In this document: positions 9,556 through 20,200 of the stretch, one piece after another
Position numbering within the stretch: the first letter of the stretch is position 1
Layout: every line of letters starts with the position of its first letter
Assembly (NCBI RefSeq): GCF_902506605.1
Contig: NZ_LR733979.1
Coordinates: forward strand, 2,650,008-2,714,007
Length of the DNA: 64,000 bases
Origin: Sphingomonas sp. AX6
GTDB lineage: Bacteria > Pseudomonadota > Alphaproteobacteria > Sphingomonadales > Sphingomonadaceae
Direction: 5' to 3'
Notes under the pieces: model-generated
Told to the model about the DNA's origin: nothing
Databases searched by the model: none
What the model saw: only the letters and a program-made list of their open reading frames with translations
Translations under genes and position numbers: made by a program

Positions 9556-10377
9556 ATGCCGGTTCTGAGCTTCGCCGACCTTGGGGGTTATCACAGCCTG
9601 GATCTCGGCCAGTGTCGGGAGGCGGGTCGTGTCCGTGCCGCCCAATACCGCTCCGCCGATCCCTACCCCCACATCGTGCTTGATGAATTCATCGACCCCC
9701 AATTGCTAAGGCGGGTAATCAGCGAGTTTCCCGACAATAGCGAACGGACCTGCTTTGCGCGGGATCAGGAAAGGCTGAAATTCCAAGTTCGCCCCGACGA
9801 GTGCGACGGGGCAGCGACGCGCGCACTTTTTGCCGAACTGAACTCGATGCCGTTCGTCACCTTTCTTTCTGAGCTAACCGGGATCGAGGGCTTAATCGCT
9901 GACCCTTATTTCGCAGGCGCTGGCTTGCACGAAATTAGAAGCGGCGGACATCTGAGTATTCATGCCGATTTCCCTCGCCACGAGATTATGGGGCTCGACC
10001 GGCGGCTTAACCTGCTGATCTATTTGAACGATGACTGGCAGCAGGAATATGGCGGAGCTCTAGAGCTGTGGGATCGAGAAATGCGCGGTTGTCGAAAGGC
10101 GGTGCTGCCGGTCATGGCGCGGGCGGTGATTTTCAACACCGAGGAAGACACGTTCCATGGTCATCCCGATCCGCTAACCTGTCCGCCTGAGCGCACCCGC
10201 CGTTCGATCGCAACCTATTACTACACGGCGCCCAAGCGCGATATGATGCGGTTCGAGCGTACCACCGACTTTCGTGCTCGGCCTGGCAGCCACGACAAGC
10301 GCGACTGGCAAATCATGTTCCACCATCTGAAGGCCGACTGGCTACCGCCAATCCTTCAGCGACGCCGCGGGGTGTAG
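9556..10377 (+). CDS. 2-oxoglutarate/Fe(II)-dependent oxygenase
   Basis: This 273-residue protein has the double-stranded beta-helix iron site of the prolyl-hydroxylase-like (2OG-FeII_Oxy_3) group. His136 and Asp138 lie in SIHADF, the distal His is at about 201 in DTFHGHPDP, and RRSIATYYYT carries the arginine that binds 2-oxoglutarate. It should hydroxylate or otherwise oxidise a small molecule, peptide or sugar substrate in the cytoplasm. The gene heads a plus-strand run with two glycosyltransferases and the NRPS/PKS genes, so its substrate may be the assembly-line product or the sugar chain. The substrate itself is not predictable. Confidence 0.82.
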   Translation: MPVLSFADLGGYHSLDLGQCREAGRVRAAQYRSADPYPHIVLDEFIDPQLLRRVISEFPDNSERTCFARDQERLKFQVRPDECDGAATRALFAELNSMPFVTFLSELTGIEGLIADPYFAGAGLHEIRSGGHLSIHADFPRHEIMGLDRRLNLLIYLNDDWQQEYGGALELWDREMRGCRKAVLPVMARAVIFNTEEDTFHGHPDPLTCPPERTRRSIATYYYTAPKRDMMRFERTTDFRARPGSHDKRDWQIMFHHLKADWLPPILQRRRGV

Positions 10378-10393
10378 GATCATCGAACCTTCC

Positions 10394-11548
10394 TTGCCGA
10401 ACCTGATCGCCTGGATCGTGGCGTCGATCGCCGCTGTGCCGGTACTGATGCTGGCCCTCGAATGCTTCGTTGGCTCCCACGCGGCTGCGGTGAGTCCACC
10501 TGCCAAAGATGGCCCTCCATTCACGGTGCTTATGCCGGCGCATAATGAAGAGCGCGGGATTGAAGATTCGATCCGGGCAGTTCGCGCTCAAATGCGAAGC
10601 CGGGATCAATTGATCGTCATTGCCGACAATTGCAGCGATGGCACCGCCTCGATCGCCCGATCGCTAGGCGCGACCGTCACCGAGCGCGTCGATCCCGACC
10701 GGCGAGGCAAGGGCTATGCACTGGAGGCTGCCCGTCCATATGTCGCGCAGGGCCGGAGACGCGCGATCATCGTCGTCGATGCCGATTGTATCCCAGACCG
10801 TCACGCGCTTCGTCAACTTGCAGCAACCGCAGTCAACGAGGATGCGGCCGTACAGGCGATCGACCTGCTGAGCGTTCCGGCGAAGGCAACGCCTTTAGTG
10901 CGCATCTCCTGCTTTGCATTCCTCGTTAAAAACCTTGTTCGTCAGCGGGCACTGAAACGTTTGGCGGACGTCGCATTGCTTCAGGGCACCGGGATGGCGT
11001 TCCCGCAGGCGCTTTATGCGCGGATCGATTGGGGCGGTGGATCACTCGTCGAGGATTTGGACCTAGGCATTCGACTACTGATCGGTGGCGAACGCGTCTT
11101 GTTTGAGGATCGAGCTGCCTTCTTCAGTCCTGCGAGTTCGCAGGCAGCAACGGTGGGCCAACGTCGGCGTTGGGAACATGGCATGTTGGATGGGATGGCC
11201 CGCAACGTCCCGCGCCTGATCGTCGCAGGCCTCAGGCAGCGACCTGCGCTGCTGATCGTTGCAGCTGACCAGATTATTCCCCCGACCGTGATGCTGATCG
11301 CGGCAGTGACTTCGCTATGGCTAACAATGTGGGTCATCGGATTGTTCGGGCCAGCGCTACTATTGACGGGCGCTCTGGCGCTACTCGTGCTGGGCCTTGG
11401 TGTGGCGTGGTCGAAGTGCGGACGCGAGATCGTTCCGTTCGATATGCTCGGTCAATCGATCCGATACTTCGCTTGGAAGCTTCCGATTGCGCTTCAGTTC
11501 ATAACCCGGCGTGAAGGTCGCTGGGTCCGCACCGAGCGAAAGCCATGA
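10394..11548 (+). CDS. Family 2 glycosyltransferase with C-terminal membrane helices
   Basis: This 384-residue protein has an N-terminal membrane helix (about 3-25) and a GT-A domain: VLMPAHNEERGIEDSI, IADNCSDGTA, VVDADC (the DxD metal site) and a QRRRWEHGML motif matching the Q/RxxRW pattern of processive GT2 enzymes. One to two C-terminal helices lie near 290-345. It uses a TTG start, preceded by AGGAT about 13 nt upstream, in the 16-nt gap after the oxygenase gene. It probably adds or polymerises a sugar at the membrane. The donor and linkage are unknown. Confidence 0.82.
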   Translation: MPNLIAWIVASIAAVPVLMLALECFVGSHAAAVSPPAKDGPPFTVLMPAHNEERGIEDSIRAVRAQMRSRDQLIVIADNCSDGTASIARSLGATVTERVDPDRRGKGYALEAARPYVAQGRRRAIIVVDADCIPDRHALRQLAATAVNEDAAVQAIDLLSVPAKATPLVRISCFAFLVKNLVRQRALKRLADVALLQGTGMAFPQALYARIDWGGGSLVEDLDLGIRLLIGGERVLFEDRAAFFSPASSQAATVGQRRRWEHGMLDGMARNVPRLIVAGLRQRPALLIVAADQIIPPTVMLIAAVTSLWLTMWVIGLFGPALLLTGALALLVLGLGVAWSKCGREIVPFDMLGQSIRYFAWKLPIALQFITRREGRWVRTERKP

Positions 11549-12468
11549 GCCGGGACGATCCAGCCCCGCATAGCCAGCCAATCCGTAGAACCGGCTTTGT
11601 TGTCATTGGCCGTAACGAAGGCGAACGGCTGCGCACATGCTTGGAAAGCGTCTGCGCGGTTGGAGCGCGTACCGTCTATGTGGATTCGGGGTCGCGCGAT
11701 GGCAGTGTGGCTTGTGCATATGGGTTCGGCCTTCCGGTCGTCGAGCTCGACCCAGCCAGCCCCTTCACCGCTGCGCGCGCACGAAATGCAGGGGTCGACT
11801 GGTTGACGTCACACGCACCGGGGATCGACTTCATCCACTTCATCGACGGTGACTGCGAGTTGTTGCCAGACTGGTTCGCTGTTGCGCACGAAACTCTGGC
11901 TGCCGATCCCATGCTAGGTGCGGTGTGCGGACGACGGCGCGAGAGGCATCCCGATGCCAGTCCCTATAACTGGTTGTGTGACGACGAATGGGACACGCCC
12001 GTTGGATTGGCGGAGACGACCGGCGGCGATGCTCTATTCCGTCTGGCTGCATTCAAAGACGGACAGGGGTTTTCGCCCGAGCTTATCGCAGGCGAGGAGC
12101 CGGACCTGTGCCACCGAGTACGTGCCGCGGGCTGGCGCATACGGCGCATAGGTCATGACATGACTATTCACGACGCGGCGATGAAACGCTTTGCGCAATG
12201 GTGGCAGCGCAATCGCCGAAGCGGATACGCAACCGCAGAAGCGCTGGCACGGCGCGGACGCCGTAACCCGCGAATGTGGCGTGAGGTGGTGAGCAATGTC
12301 TTTTGGGCGCTGCCTCTCGCTTGGCCTTTTTGGCCGATACTGTGGCTGCGAGTTCGGCACCAAGGTGGCGCAATGAAAGCGAGCTTCATCACGCTGGGCA
12401 AGCTCCCGCACTTCCAAGGGCAAATCGATTTCTGGCGCAGCCGCCGCAAGTTGATCGAATATAAATAG
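11545..12468 (+). CDS. Family 2 glycosyltransferase
   Basis: This 307-residue GT-A enzyme shows FVVIGRNEGERLRTCLESV, YVDSGSRDGS and the metal-binding FIDGDCEL. A later EEPDLCHRVRAAGW segment matches the conserved ED region of inverting GT2 transferases. A hydrophobic stretch at about 250-270 may dock it to the membrane. Its ATG overlaps the stop of the preceding glycosyltransferase by four bases, so the pair is co-translated. After it comes a gap of about 100 bp before the NRPS gene, where a separate promoter is possible but not obvious. Confidence 0.83.
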   Translation: MSRDDPAPHSQPIRRTGFVVIGRNEGERLRTCLESVCAVGARTVYVDSGSRDGSVACAYGFGLPVVELDPASPFTAARARNAGVDWLTSHAPGIDFIHFIDGDCELLPDWFAVAHETLAADPMLGAVCGRRRERHPDASPYNWLCDDEWDTPVGLAETTGGDALFRLAAFKDGQGFSPELIAGEEPDLCHRVRAAGWRIRRIGHDMTIHDAAMKRFAQWWQRNRRSGYATAEALARRGRRNPRMWREVVSNVFWALPLAWPFWPILWLRVRHQGGAMKASFITLGKLPHFQGQIDFWRSRRKLIEYK

Positions 12469-12572
12469 GCAAATTTAGGGCCAAAGCCCCCTTCCGGTTT
12501 CTTCCTACAGGGTTGTTGAAATAGGCGAGGCTAACGCCGCGACTTACCATGCAACGCCGGAGGGACAGCTGC

Positions 12573-15500
12573 ATGGATGGAATCGATGACCCGCGCCGAA
12601 TGGTCGAAAACGCAGGCGCGATACCCGCTGCGGATCCTGAAGCAACGGGGCGTTCGCTTCGTGCCATTTTTGTGGGCAACGACAGCCTTCTAGCGGAATG
12701 CGCGAACCTATGGATCGCGCGCGGATATTCGATCGTCGCCGTGGTGGCAGCCAATGGTCCTGCGGCGGCCTGGTGCGATGCGACCGGTACGACCAGGATC
12801 ACACGCCTGGCTGACGTCGATACCCACTCGCTTGGGTCCGTTGATTACCTGTTCAGCATTACCAATCTTCGCGTGTTGCCCACCGCTTTGATCGCCATGC
12901 CGCGAATGGCAGCAATCAACTTCCACGACGGGCCGCTGCCAGATTATGCCGGCCTCAATACGCCGGTTTGGGCACTGCTGGCGGGCGAGGCGATGCACGG
13001 TGTTACCTGGCATTGTATGACCAATGAGATCGACGCTGGGGACATCGTCGAGCAAGAGCCCATCGCAATCGAGGCTGGTGAAACTGCGCTTTCGCTCAAC
13101 ATGAAATGCTTTGAGGCAGGGCTTCGAAGCTTTGCACGTCTCGCGGACCGTCTGACTGGTGGTACTTTGCGCCGGGTCGTCCAGCGTGATCCAGTGCGGC
13201 GTTGGTTCGCTCGCGATCAGCGTCCGGACATGGCCGCGACGATCGATTGGGCCCAAGCTGCAGAAACCATCGCGCGCATGGTGACGGCACTCGACCATGG
13301 TAGCTATCGTAATCCGCTCGGTGCGCCCAAGGCTTTGGTCGACGAGACGCTGGTCTTGGTACAGCAGCTCGAAATATTGACGACCAGGTCGGGCCAAGAA
13401 CCGGGATCAGTGGTAGCCGCGGGAGCCACACCCATCATAGCGACCGCTACCAATGACGTCCGCATTCTCCACTTCACAGATTGTGACGGCAAGATCCTGG
13501 CTCAATGGCCCGGTATGGTGGGAGCGGTATTGCACGTTCCGGGCGGCGAGCAACGGATAGCCCTCAATGCCCTCGACGCCGCTGCGGCGACGTACGAAAA
13601 TTGGTGGGGCAGGCATCTATCAGCTCGAGACCCGCTGCTGCTCCCGGTCTTTCGCGCCGCAGATCAAGGCACGACGCGTTACACGGTCGAACAATCTGCC
13701 ACCCCCGCACTCCCGCCAAACCAGGTCCTCGCAGCTTTGATCACCTTGCTTGGCCGAACAGCGGATCGAGGCAAGATCAGTGTGGGCTATGGAGATCCGG
13801 TCCATTCGACGCGCATCGGCTCGCTGCGTCCATGGTTTGCCGACGAGTTGCCATTACAGGTCGAACTCGATTGGACTGCTCCGCTTTCTGCGGTCCAGAA
13901 CGCGCTGACTTTAGAAATCGCAGCACTGCACAGGCGGGTCGGCGTGCCACGCGACTTAATTGCTCGCAGCCCCGACCTGCGCAATCAAAGTTTCGCGCAT
14001 CCGGTCTCAATACGACTGGTCGATCAATTGGCCGACGCGCGGTTTGACGCGCGAACGGTGATCGGTGTCGCGATTGAAGCATCAACCGGACGATTGGCGT
14101 GGAACTACGATCCAACAAGGGTTGACGCGGGAGCCGTACGAGATCTGCAAAGCGCCTATAAGGCGCTCACAGGTGACGCCGTTGCTTTTTCGGACAAGCC
14201 AATCTGCGATCTAGCGTTGATGTCCAACGTGGACCTTGGTGAATTGAACGCCGTCAGCACTGGCCCGGACTCGCCATTCGATGCGGATTGCGGTATCCAT
14301 TCTTTGTTCGCCGCCCAGGCCGCTCGAACACCTGATAAAGCCGCTGTCACCTCGCGCGGGATATCGCTCACCTATTCCGAGCTGGACGCCCGATCGAGCC
14401 GATTGGCGTGGCATCTGGCGGGTTTGGGCGTTGGACCAGATACGCTCGTCGGTCTCCACCTCGAACGGTCTGTCGATCTCGTGGTGGCGATCTTAGGAAT
14501 ACACAAAGCGGGAGGCGCCTATGTGCCGCTCGATCCCGCATATCCCGCCGACCGACTGGCACATATGATTTCGGATTCAGGATTGACCGCGATCGTCACA
14601 CAGCATTCGCTCGCGAGGGAGTTACCAACGACAGGCGCCCGGATCATCGAACTCGACGGCGATGCTGGCCTAATCCAGGCTATGTCGGATGCCGGGTTCG
14701 ACGGCGGGGCGGGCGAAGCGAACCTCGCTTATGTCATCTATACCTCGGGCTCGACTGGCAAACCGAAGGGCGTGATGGTCGAACACCGCAACGTCGCGAA
14801 CTTCTTTGCGGGGATGGATGAGCGGCTCGACGATGACGGCGTTTGGCTAGCGGTCACCAGTCCGAGCTTCGATATATCGGTGCTCGAACTGTGCTGGCCG
14901 CTTACCCGCGGATATCACGTCGTGATCGCAACCGAGCGGGAGGTGCGTGGCGACGTCGCGCCATCCCAGCCTGCTGTTAACGATGCCCGTTCGCTCAGGT
15001 TCAGCCTCTTCTATTTCGCAAGCGCAGCCAACGACGGCACCAGCAACGCAGACCAGTACCGACTACTGCTGGAAGGCGCTAAATTTGCCGACACCCATGG
15101 TTTCGAAGCGGTCTGGACGCCCGAGCGGCATTTTCATGAATTTGGGGGTCTCTACCCCAACCCCTCGGTGATCTCGGCAGCGATCGCTGTCTCCACATCA
15201 CGGGTGCAAATCCGTGCTGGGAGCTGCGTGGCACCGCTTCACCATCCGGCGCGCATCGCGGAAGAATGGGCGCTGGTCGATAACCTTTCGAACGGACGGG
15301 TTGGCATCGCCTTCGCATCGGGTTGGCAGCCGAACGACTTCTTGCTGCGCCCTGACAACTTCGCCGACAAGAATGCCGCGCTCATGCAAACCGTTGGCGA
15401 TGTGCGGGCCCTGTGGCGCGGCGAGAAGCGCAGCTTTCCGGGACCACTTGGTACACCTGTTGAAATCGGTGTTTTTCCGAGCCCGGTGCAGACAGAGCTG

Positions 15501-17267
15501 CCTTTCTGGATTACATCGGCTGGTAACCCCGAAACCTTTGCCGCAGCCGGCCGGGCCGGCGCTAACCTGCTGACTCATCTGCTTGGACAAAGTGTAGCGG
15601 AGGTAGCAGTCAAGCTCGATGCCTATCGGCGCGCTTGGCGCGAGGCAGGGCACCCCAGCGACGGGCATGTGACGATGATGCTCCATAGTTTCGTTGGTGA
15701 TGACGCCGACGAGGTTCGGCGCATCGCCCGCGGCCCGATGATCGAGTATCTTCGAACCTCTACCAGCCTGCTCAAACAATATGCCTGGTCGTTCCCGGCA
15801 TTCCGGCGACCCGAAGGTGCCGACGCCGCTGAGCAGCCCGATCTGGCAAGCTTAAGCCCTGAGGAAACCGATGCGCTACTGGAACATGCGTTTGAGCGTT
15901 ATTTCGATACCGCCGGGTTGTTCGGAACGCCGGAAAAATGCGTCGATCTAGTCCATCAACTGGCGGCGGTCGGGGTAGATGAGATCGGTTGCCTGATCGA
16001 CTTCGGTATCGCGACTCAAACGGTCCTCGACCAACTGCCTCAGCTCGACATGCTGCGCCGATTGGCAACTGCGCCGCGTGCGACCAGCACCGAACAACCG
16101 CTGCACAAGCTGATTGCGCGGCACAAAGTGACGCACCTCCAATGCACACCATCGCTGGTTCAAATGCTGGCAACCGATCGCGCGTCCCGCGAGGCGCTTC
16201 GTGGGCTGAAGCGGTTGATGGTCGGCGGGGAGCCCTTCCCCGTTTCGCTTGCGGAGGACATGACCCAGTTGGTCGGCGGCACGGTAATGAACATGTACGG
16301 CCCGACCGAGACGACAATCTGGTCGGCGGTTCAATCACTCGAAACTAATTCAAGCGGCCCGCCGCCGCTCGGAACCCCCCTTGCCAACCAGCAGCTTCAC
16401 GTCGTCGATAGCCGGATGCGTCCCGTGCGCCCTGGCACGCCCGGCGAGCTGCTCATCGGAGGCGCGGGGGTCGTGCGTGGTTACCACGCGCGTCCCGAAC
16501 TGACTGCCGATCGGTTCGTGCTCGATCCCTTTAAGGACGGACGCGCCTATCGTACCGGAGACGTCGTGCGGCGCTCAAGCAGCGGCCGGATCGAGTTCCT
16601 CGGTCGTGTCGATCATCAGATCAAGATACGCGGCTACCGGGTCGAGCTGGGCGAAATAGAAAGCGCGCTACAGGAATACCCGCAGATACGAGAGGCGGTG
16701 GTTGTTGCACGCCATGAGGGTGGGGTCGCACGGCTGATTGCATATTACGTTTCCGACGAAACGATCGCGAACGATGCGCTGCGTACATCGATGGCCCGCA
16801 ACCTTCCTGACTTCATGATCCCGTCGACCTTCGTGTCACTCCCCGTCATGCCGCGAACACCCAACGGAAAAATAGACCGCGCAGGCTTGCCCGATCCAAC
16901 CGTCACGCCCGTCGCAATAGAGACTTCGCGCACCACTGACACGCCGCTTCAAGCCCAGATCGCCGCGATATGGCGCGATGTGCTCAAGGTGCCGTCTGTG
17001 GGCTTGCACGACAATTTCTTCGATCTGGGCGGGCATTCGCTGCTGGTGGTGCAAGCGCATCGACGGCTCGTCGAAATCGTTGAGTCTCCGGTCAGCCTGA
17101 CCGATCTGTTCCGCTTTCCGACCGTAGAGGCGTTAAGCGCGCATCTCGGAAACGGACCGTCCGCCGGAAATCGGGTCGACACCGGCGGGCGAGACCGTGC
17201 GCGCAGTCGGCGGCTGGCGATGCAACGCCGCGCCTATGGCGGTGCCAATGTAACAGTCGGAGGGTGA
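12573..17267 (+). CDS. NRPS: formyltransferase - partial condensation - adenylation (with inserted luciferase-like monooxygenase) - thiolation
   Basis: This 1564-residue start-type NRPS begins with a methionyl-tRNA-formyltransferase-like domain (about 1-310) that keeps the catalytic triad: Asn116 and His118 in INFHDGPLP and Asp154 in IDAGD. Residues 370-550 look like the C-lobe of a condensation domain, with no HHxxxDG motif. The adenylation domain (about 570-1440; YTSGSTGKPKG, NMYGPTETT, Lys1433 in PNGKIDR) is interrupted between motifs A4 and A5 by a luciferase-like monooxygenase (about 808-1165), as in MelG/MtaG. The T domain carries Ser1489 (GGHSLL). By hand alignment the specificity residues read D-I-L-Q-M-G-M-I-W-K, close to glycine codes. 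I chose ATG 12573 because GGAGGG lies 8 nt upstream; an in-frame ATG at 12549 has no good site. The PKS gene overlaps by four bases. Confidence 0.93.
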   Translation: MDGIDDPRRMVENAGAIPAADPEATGRSLRAIFVGNDSLLAECANLWIARGYSIVAVVAANGPAAAWCDATGTTRITRLADVDTHSLGSVDYLFSITNLRVLPTALIAMPRMAAINFHDGPLPDYAGLNTPVWALLAGEAMHGVTWHCMTNEIDAGDIVEQEPIAIEAGETALSLNMKCFEAGLRSFARLADRLTGGTLRRVVQRDPVRRWFARDQRPDMAATIDWAQAAETIARMVTALDHGSYRNPLGAPKALVDETLVLVQQLEILTTRSGQEPGSVVAAGATPIIATATNDVRILHFTDCDGKILAQWPGMVGAVLHVPGGEQRIALNALDAAAATYENWWGRHLSARDPLLLPVFRAADQGTTRYTVEQSATPALPPNQVLAALITLLGRTADRGKISVGYGDPVHSTRIGSLRPWFADELPLQVELDWTAPLSAVQNALTLEIAALHRRVGVPRDLIARSPDLRNQSFAHPVSIRLVDQLADARFDARTVIGVAIEASTGRLAWNYDPTRVDAGAVRDLQSAYKALTGDAVAFSDKPICDLALMSNVDLGELNAVSTGPDSPFDADCGIHSLFAAQAARTPDKAAVTSRGISLTYSELDARSSRLAWHLAGLGVGPDTLVGLHLERSVDLVVAILGIHKAGGAYVPLDPAYPADRLAHMISDSGLTAIVTQHSLARELPTTGARIIELDGDAGLIQAMSDAGFDGGAGEANLAYVIYTSGSTGKPKGVMVEHRNVANFFAGMDERLDDDGVWLAVTSPSFDISVLELCWPLTRGYHVVIATEREVRGDVAPSQPAVNDARSLRFSLFYFASAANDGTSNADQYRLLLEGAKFADTHGFEAVWTPERHFHEFGGLYPNPSVISAAIAVSTSRVQIRAGSCVAPLHHPARIAEEWALVDNLSNGRVGIAFASGWQPNDFLLRPDNFADKNAALMQTVGDVRALWRGEKRSFPGPLGTPVEIGVFPSPVQTELPFWITSAGNPETFAAAGRAGANLLTHLLGQSVAEVAVKLDAYRRAWREAGHPSDGHVTMMLHSFVGDDADEVRRIARGPMIEYLRTSTSLLKQYAWSFPAFRRPEGADAAEQPDLASLSPEETDALLEHAFERYFDTAGLFGTPEKCVDLVHQLAAVGVDEIGCLIDFGIATQTVLDQLPQLDMLRRLATAPRATSTEQPLHKLIARHKVTHLQCTPSLVQMLATDRASREALRGLKRLMVGGEPFPVSLAEDMTQLVGGTVMNMYGPTETTIWSAVQSLETNSSGPPPLGTPLANQQLHVVDSRMRPVRPGTPGELLIGGAGVVRGYHARPELTADRFVLDPFKDGRAYRTGDVVRRSSSGRIEFLGRVDHQIKIRGYRVELGEIESALQEYPQIREAVVVARHEGGVARLIAYYVSDETIANDALRTSMARNLPDFMIPSTFVSLPVMPRTPNGKIDRAGLPDPTVTPVAIETSRTTDTPLQAQIAAIWRDVLKVPSVGLHDNFFDLGGHSLLVVQAHRRLVEIVESPVSLTDLFRFPTVEALSAHLGNGPSAGNRVDTGGRDRARSRRLAMQRRAYGGANVTVGG

Positions 17268-20200
17268 GCGGGGTGTTGCAATATCGCAGTGAGTTCGATC
17301 CGGCGGCCAGCGATAATGCTGAGAACGCCATCGCGATCGTCGGGATGGCGTGCCGGTTCGCAGGCGCGCGGTCGATCAACAGCTATTGGGACTTGCTGGC
17401 CGAAGGGCGCGAAGGTGTCGAGGACTTAAGCGAAACGGCGCTTCTCGCCGCAGGGGTTTCCGCCACGACCTTGCGCAAGCCCAACTATGTCCGTCGCGCT
17501 GCGCCGCTCGAGGACATGGAATGTTTCGACGCGGGGCTGTTTGGGCTATCCCCGCGCGACGCGGCGATCATGGATCCGCAGCACCGCCACTTCCTGGAAT
17601 GCAGTTGGGAAGCACTGGAAAATGCGGGCCATGTGCCGCACCGTTTCGGCGGCGCGATCGGCGTGTTCGCAGGCTCGGGGCACAACGCTTACATGCCCTA
17701 TCACTTGCTCACCAACCGAAAACTGGTGCGCGATGTCGGGCTGTTCCTGCTTCGACACACCAGCAATGACAAGGATTTCCTGACAACCCGGGTATCCTAT
17801 CTGCTTAACCTGACCGGCCCCAGCATCAACGTCCAGACCGCGTGTTCGACCTCGCTGGTTGCCGTCCATATGGCAGCGCAAAGCCTTCTCTCGGGCGAAT
17901 GCGACATGGCGATCGCGGGCGGCGCATCGATCGAGCTGCCGCACCGTCAGGGTTACATCTACGAACAAGGCGAAATCCTCTCGCCCGACGGCCATTGCCG
18001 CCCGTTCGATGCGCAATCGCAAGGGACGGTGTTTGGCAGCGGTGTGGGCGTTGTCGTGCTTCGTCGGTTGGCCGAAGCGGTAGAGGCGGGCGACCATATA
18101 TACGCAGTCATCCGCGGTTCGGCGATCAACAATGACGGCGCTGGCAAGGTTGGTTATCTCGCCCCGAGTGTTGATGGGCAGGCGCGCGCAATCGCCGAGG
18201 CGCTAGCAATCGCCGATGTCGATGCCGACACGATCTCATATGTTGAGACCCACGGCACCGGCACCCCGGTCGGCGACCCGATCGAGATCGCCGCGTTAAC
18301 CGAAGCATTCCGCGAAACCAGTGACCAGGTCGGGCAATGCGCAATCGGATCGGTCAAAGCCAACATCGGCCATACCGACACGGCTGCAGGCACAGCGGGC
18401 CTTATCAAAATTGCGTTGTCGCTGCATCACGAGGCGTTGCCACCATCAATCAATTACGCAGCACCAAATCCGGCTTGCGCGTTCGGAGGCACCCCCTTTT
18501 TCGTGCAGAGCCGACTTTCCAGTTGGGCTCGGGGCGGCCGACCACGGCGTGCGGGGCTCAGTTCGCTCGGAGTGGGAGGAACTAATGCTCATGCGGTAAT
18601 CGAAGAAGCGCCCATCCGCTCGGCCGGATCGACTTCGCGGCCGCTACAATTGCTGACCGTCTCTGCCCGCTCGGCGACGGCGCTAACCACCAATGCAACA
18701 GAGTTGAGCGCTCATTTCGCCAGCCATAGCACCGATCTTGCGGATGCCGCCTACACGCTGTCCAACGGACGTTCTGCACTCCCACTTCGTCGATGTGTGG
18801 TTGCTGGTAACGTAGCGGAAGCTAGCGAAGCGCTGGCGGCCGTCGCGGCGCGTACTGACACTCCGACCGCTTGCCTACCAAATCGCGAAGCGGCGTTTAT
18901 GTTCTGCGGCGCAGGCTCGCAGCATGTCGATATGGCACGCCGTCTTTACGACCACGAAGCGCAGTTCCGCTCCTCGATCGACGCAGCCTTGGAAGCGCTC
19001 GACCTCATAGGCGTGCCTGAAGTTCGTCGCTGGTTGTTCCCGGTGGAGACCGACCGCGCCAAAGCCACCGCAGCGCTCGAACGCCCGTCGATCGCCCTGC
19101 CTGCGCTGTTTACGGTTCAAGTTGCGCTTGCGCGGCTTTGGATTTCGCTTGGCATTCGCCCGACCGGTATGATCGGCCACAGCTCGGGTGAATATGCCGC
19201 CGCGCACATCGCAGGGGTGATCGACCTCGAAAGCGCGCTGCGCATCGTAAGTGCGCGCGGCCGGCTATTCGAGACGGTTGAGCGCGGCGGCATGCTGAGC
19301 GTTCCACTCAGCGAAGCCGAACTTGACCCCCTCCTTCCCCCCACCCTCTCCATCGCGGCAATCAACGCACCGAAGCTATGTGTTGTGTCGGGCGCCGCCG
19401 ACGAGGTTACAAAGTTGCAAGCCTCGCTGGCTGCACGGGAGATTGAGGCGCAGGTCGTCCGGATCTTGGTTGCTGCCCATTCGCCCATGCTTGACCCCAT
19501 CCTCCCGCAGTTCCGCGCGCTGATGGAAACGATCACGTTACGCCCGCCGCAACTTCCTTTCGTGTCCAATTTGACCGGCGACTGGATTTCGGATGCCGAG
19601 GCAACCAGTCCCGACTATTGGGTCCGTCATCTCCGTCAGACTGTCCGGTTCACCGATGGGTTGCAGCGCTTGTTGGACGACCCTTCCCGCGCGTTGTTGG
19701 AAGTCGGCCCCGGGCGTTCGATGGCGAGCCTTGTGCGTCAACATCCAGAGCGGTCGCGGGACCAACCGGTGCTCAGCTCCCTTCCCCACCCTGACCAACC
19801 CGTTGCTGAAGATCGGTTCTTCTGGTCGAGCGTGGGCGAGTTTTGGACGCTGGGTGGCTCGATCGATTGGGATGCCTATTGGGATGGCGAACGCCGCCTG
19901 CGCGTTCCGCTTCCGACCTACAGCTTTGATCGCCAGCGGCACTGGATTGAAGCCGGAACGATTGCCGACAGGGATGTCGATGATGGAGAGGCACCTGAGC
20001 GGATCGACGATCCCGTTGACTGGCTTTTCGCTCCCGTCTGGACCCGCGGCGCGGATAAGCCCTTCAAACCTACCAAAGGCCCGGCTTTGGTTCTCGACGA
20101 TGGTTTGGGTCTGGGTGCGGCCATCTCGGCGGAACTCCGAGAAGTCGACTGTGATGTAGTCCTCGTTCGGACAGGGCGTCGGTTTCGCGAAACTGCGCAC

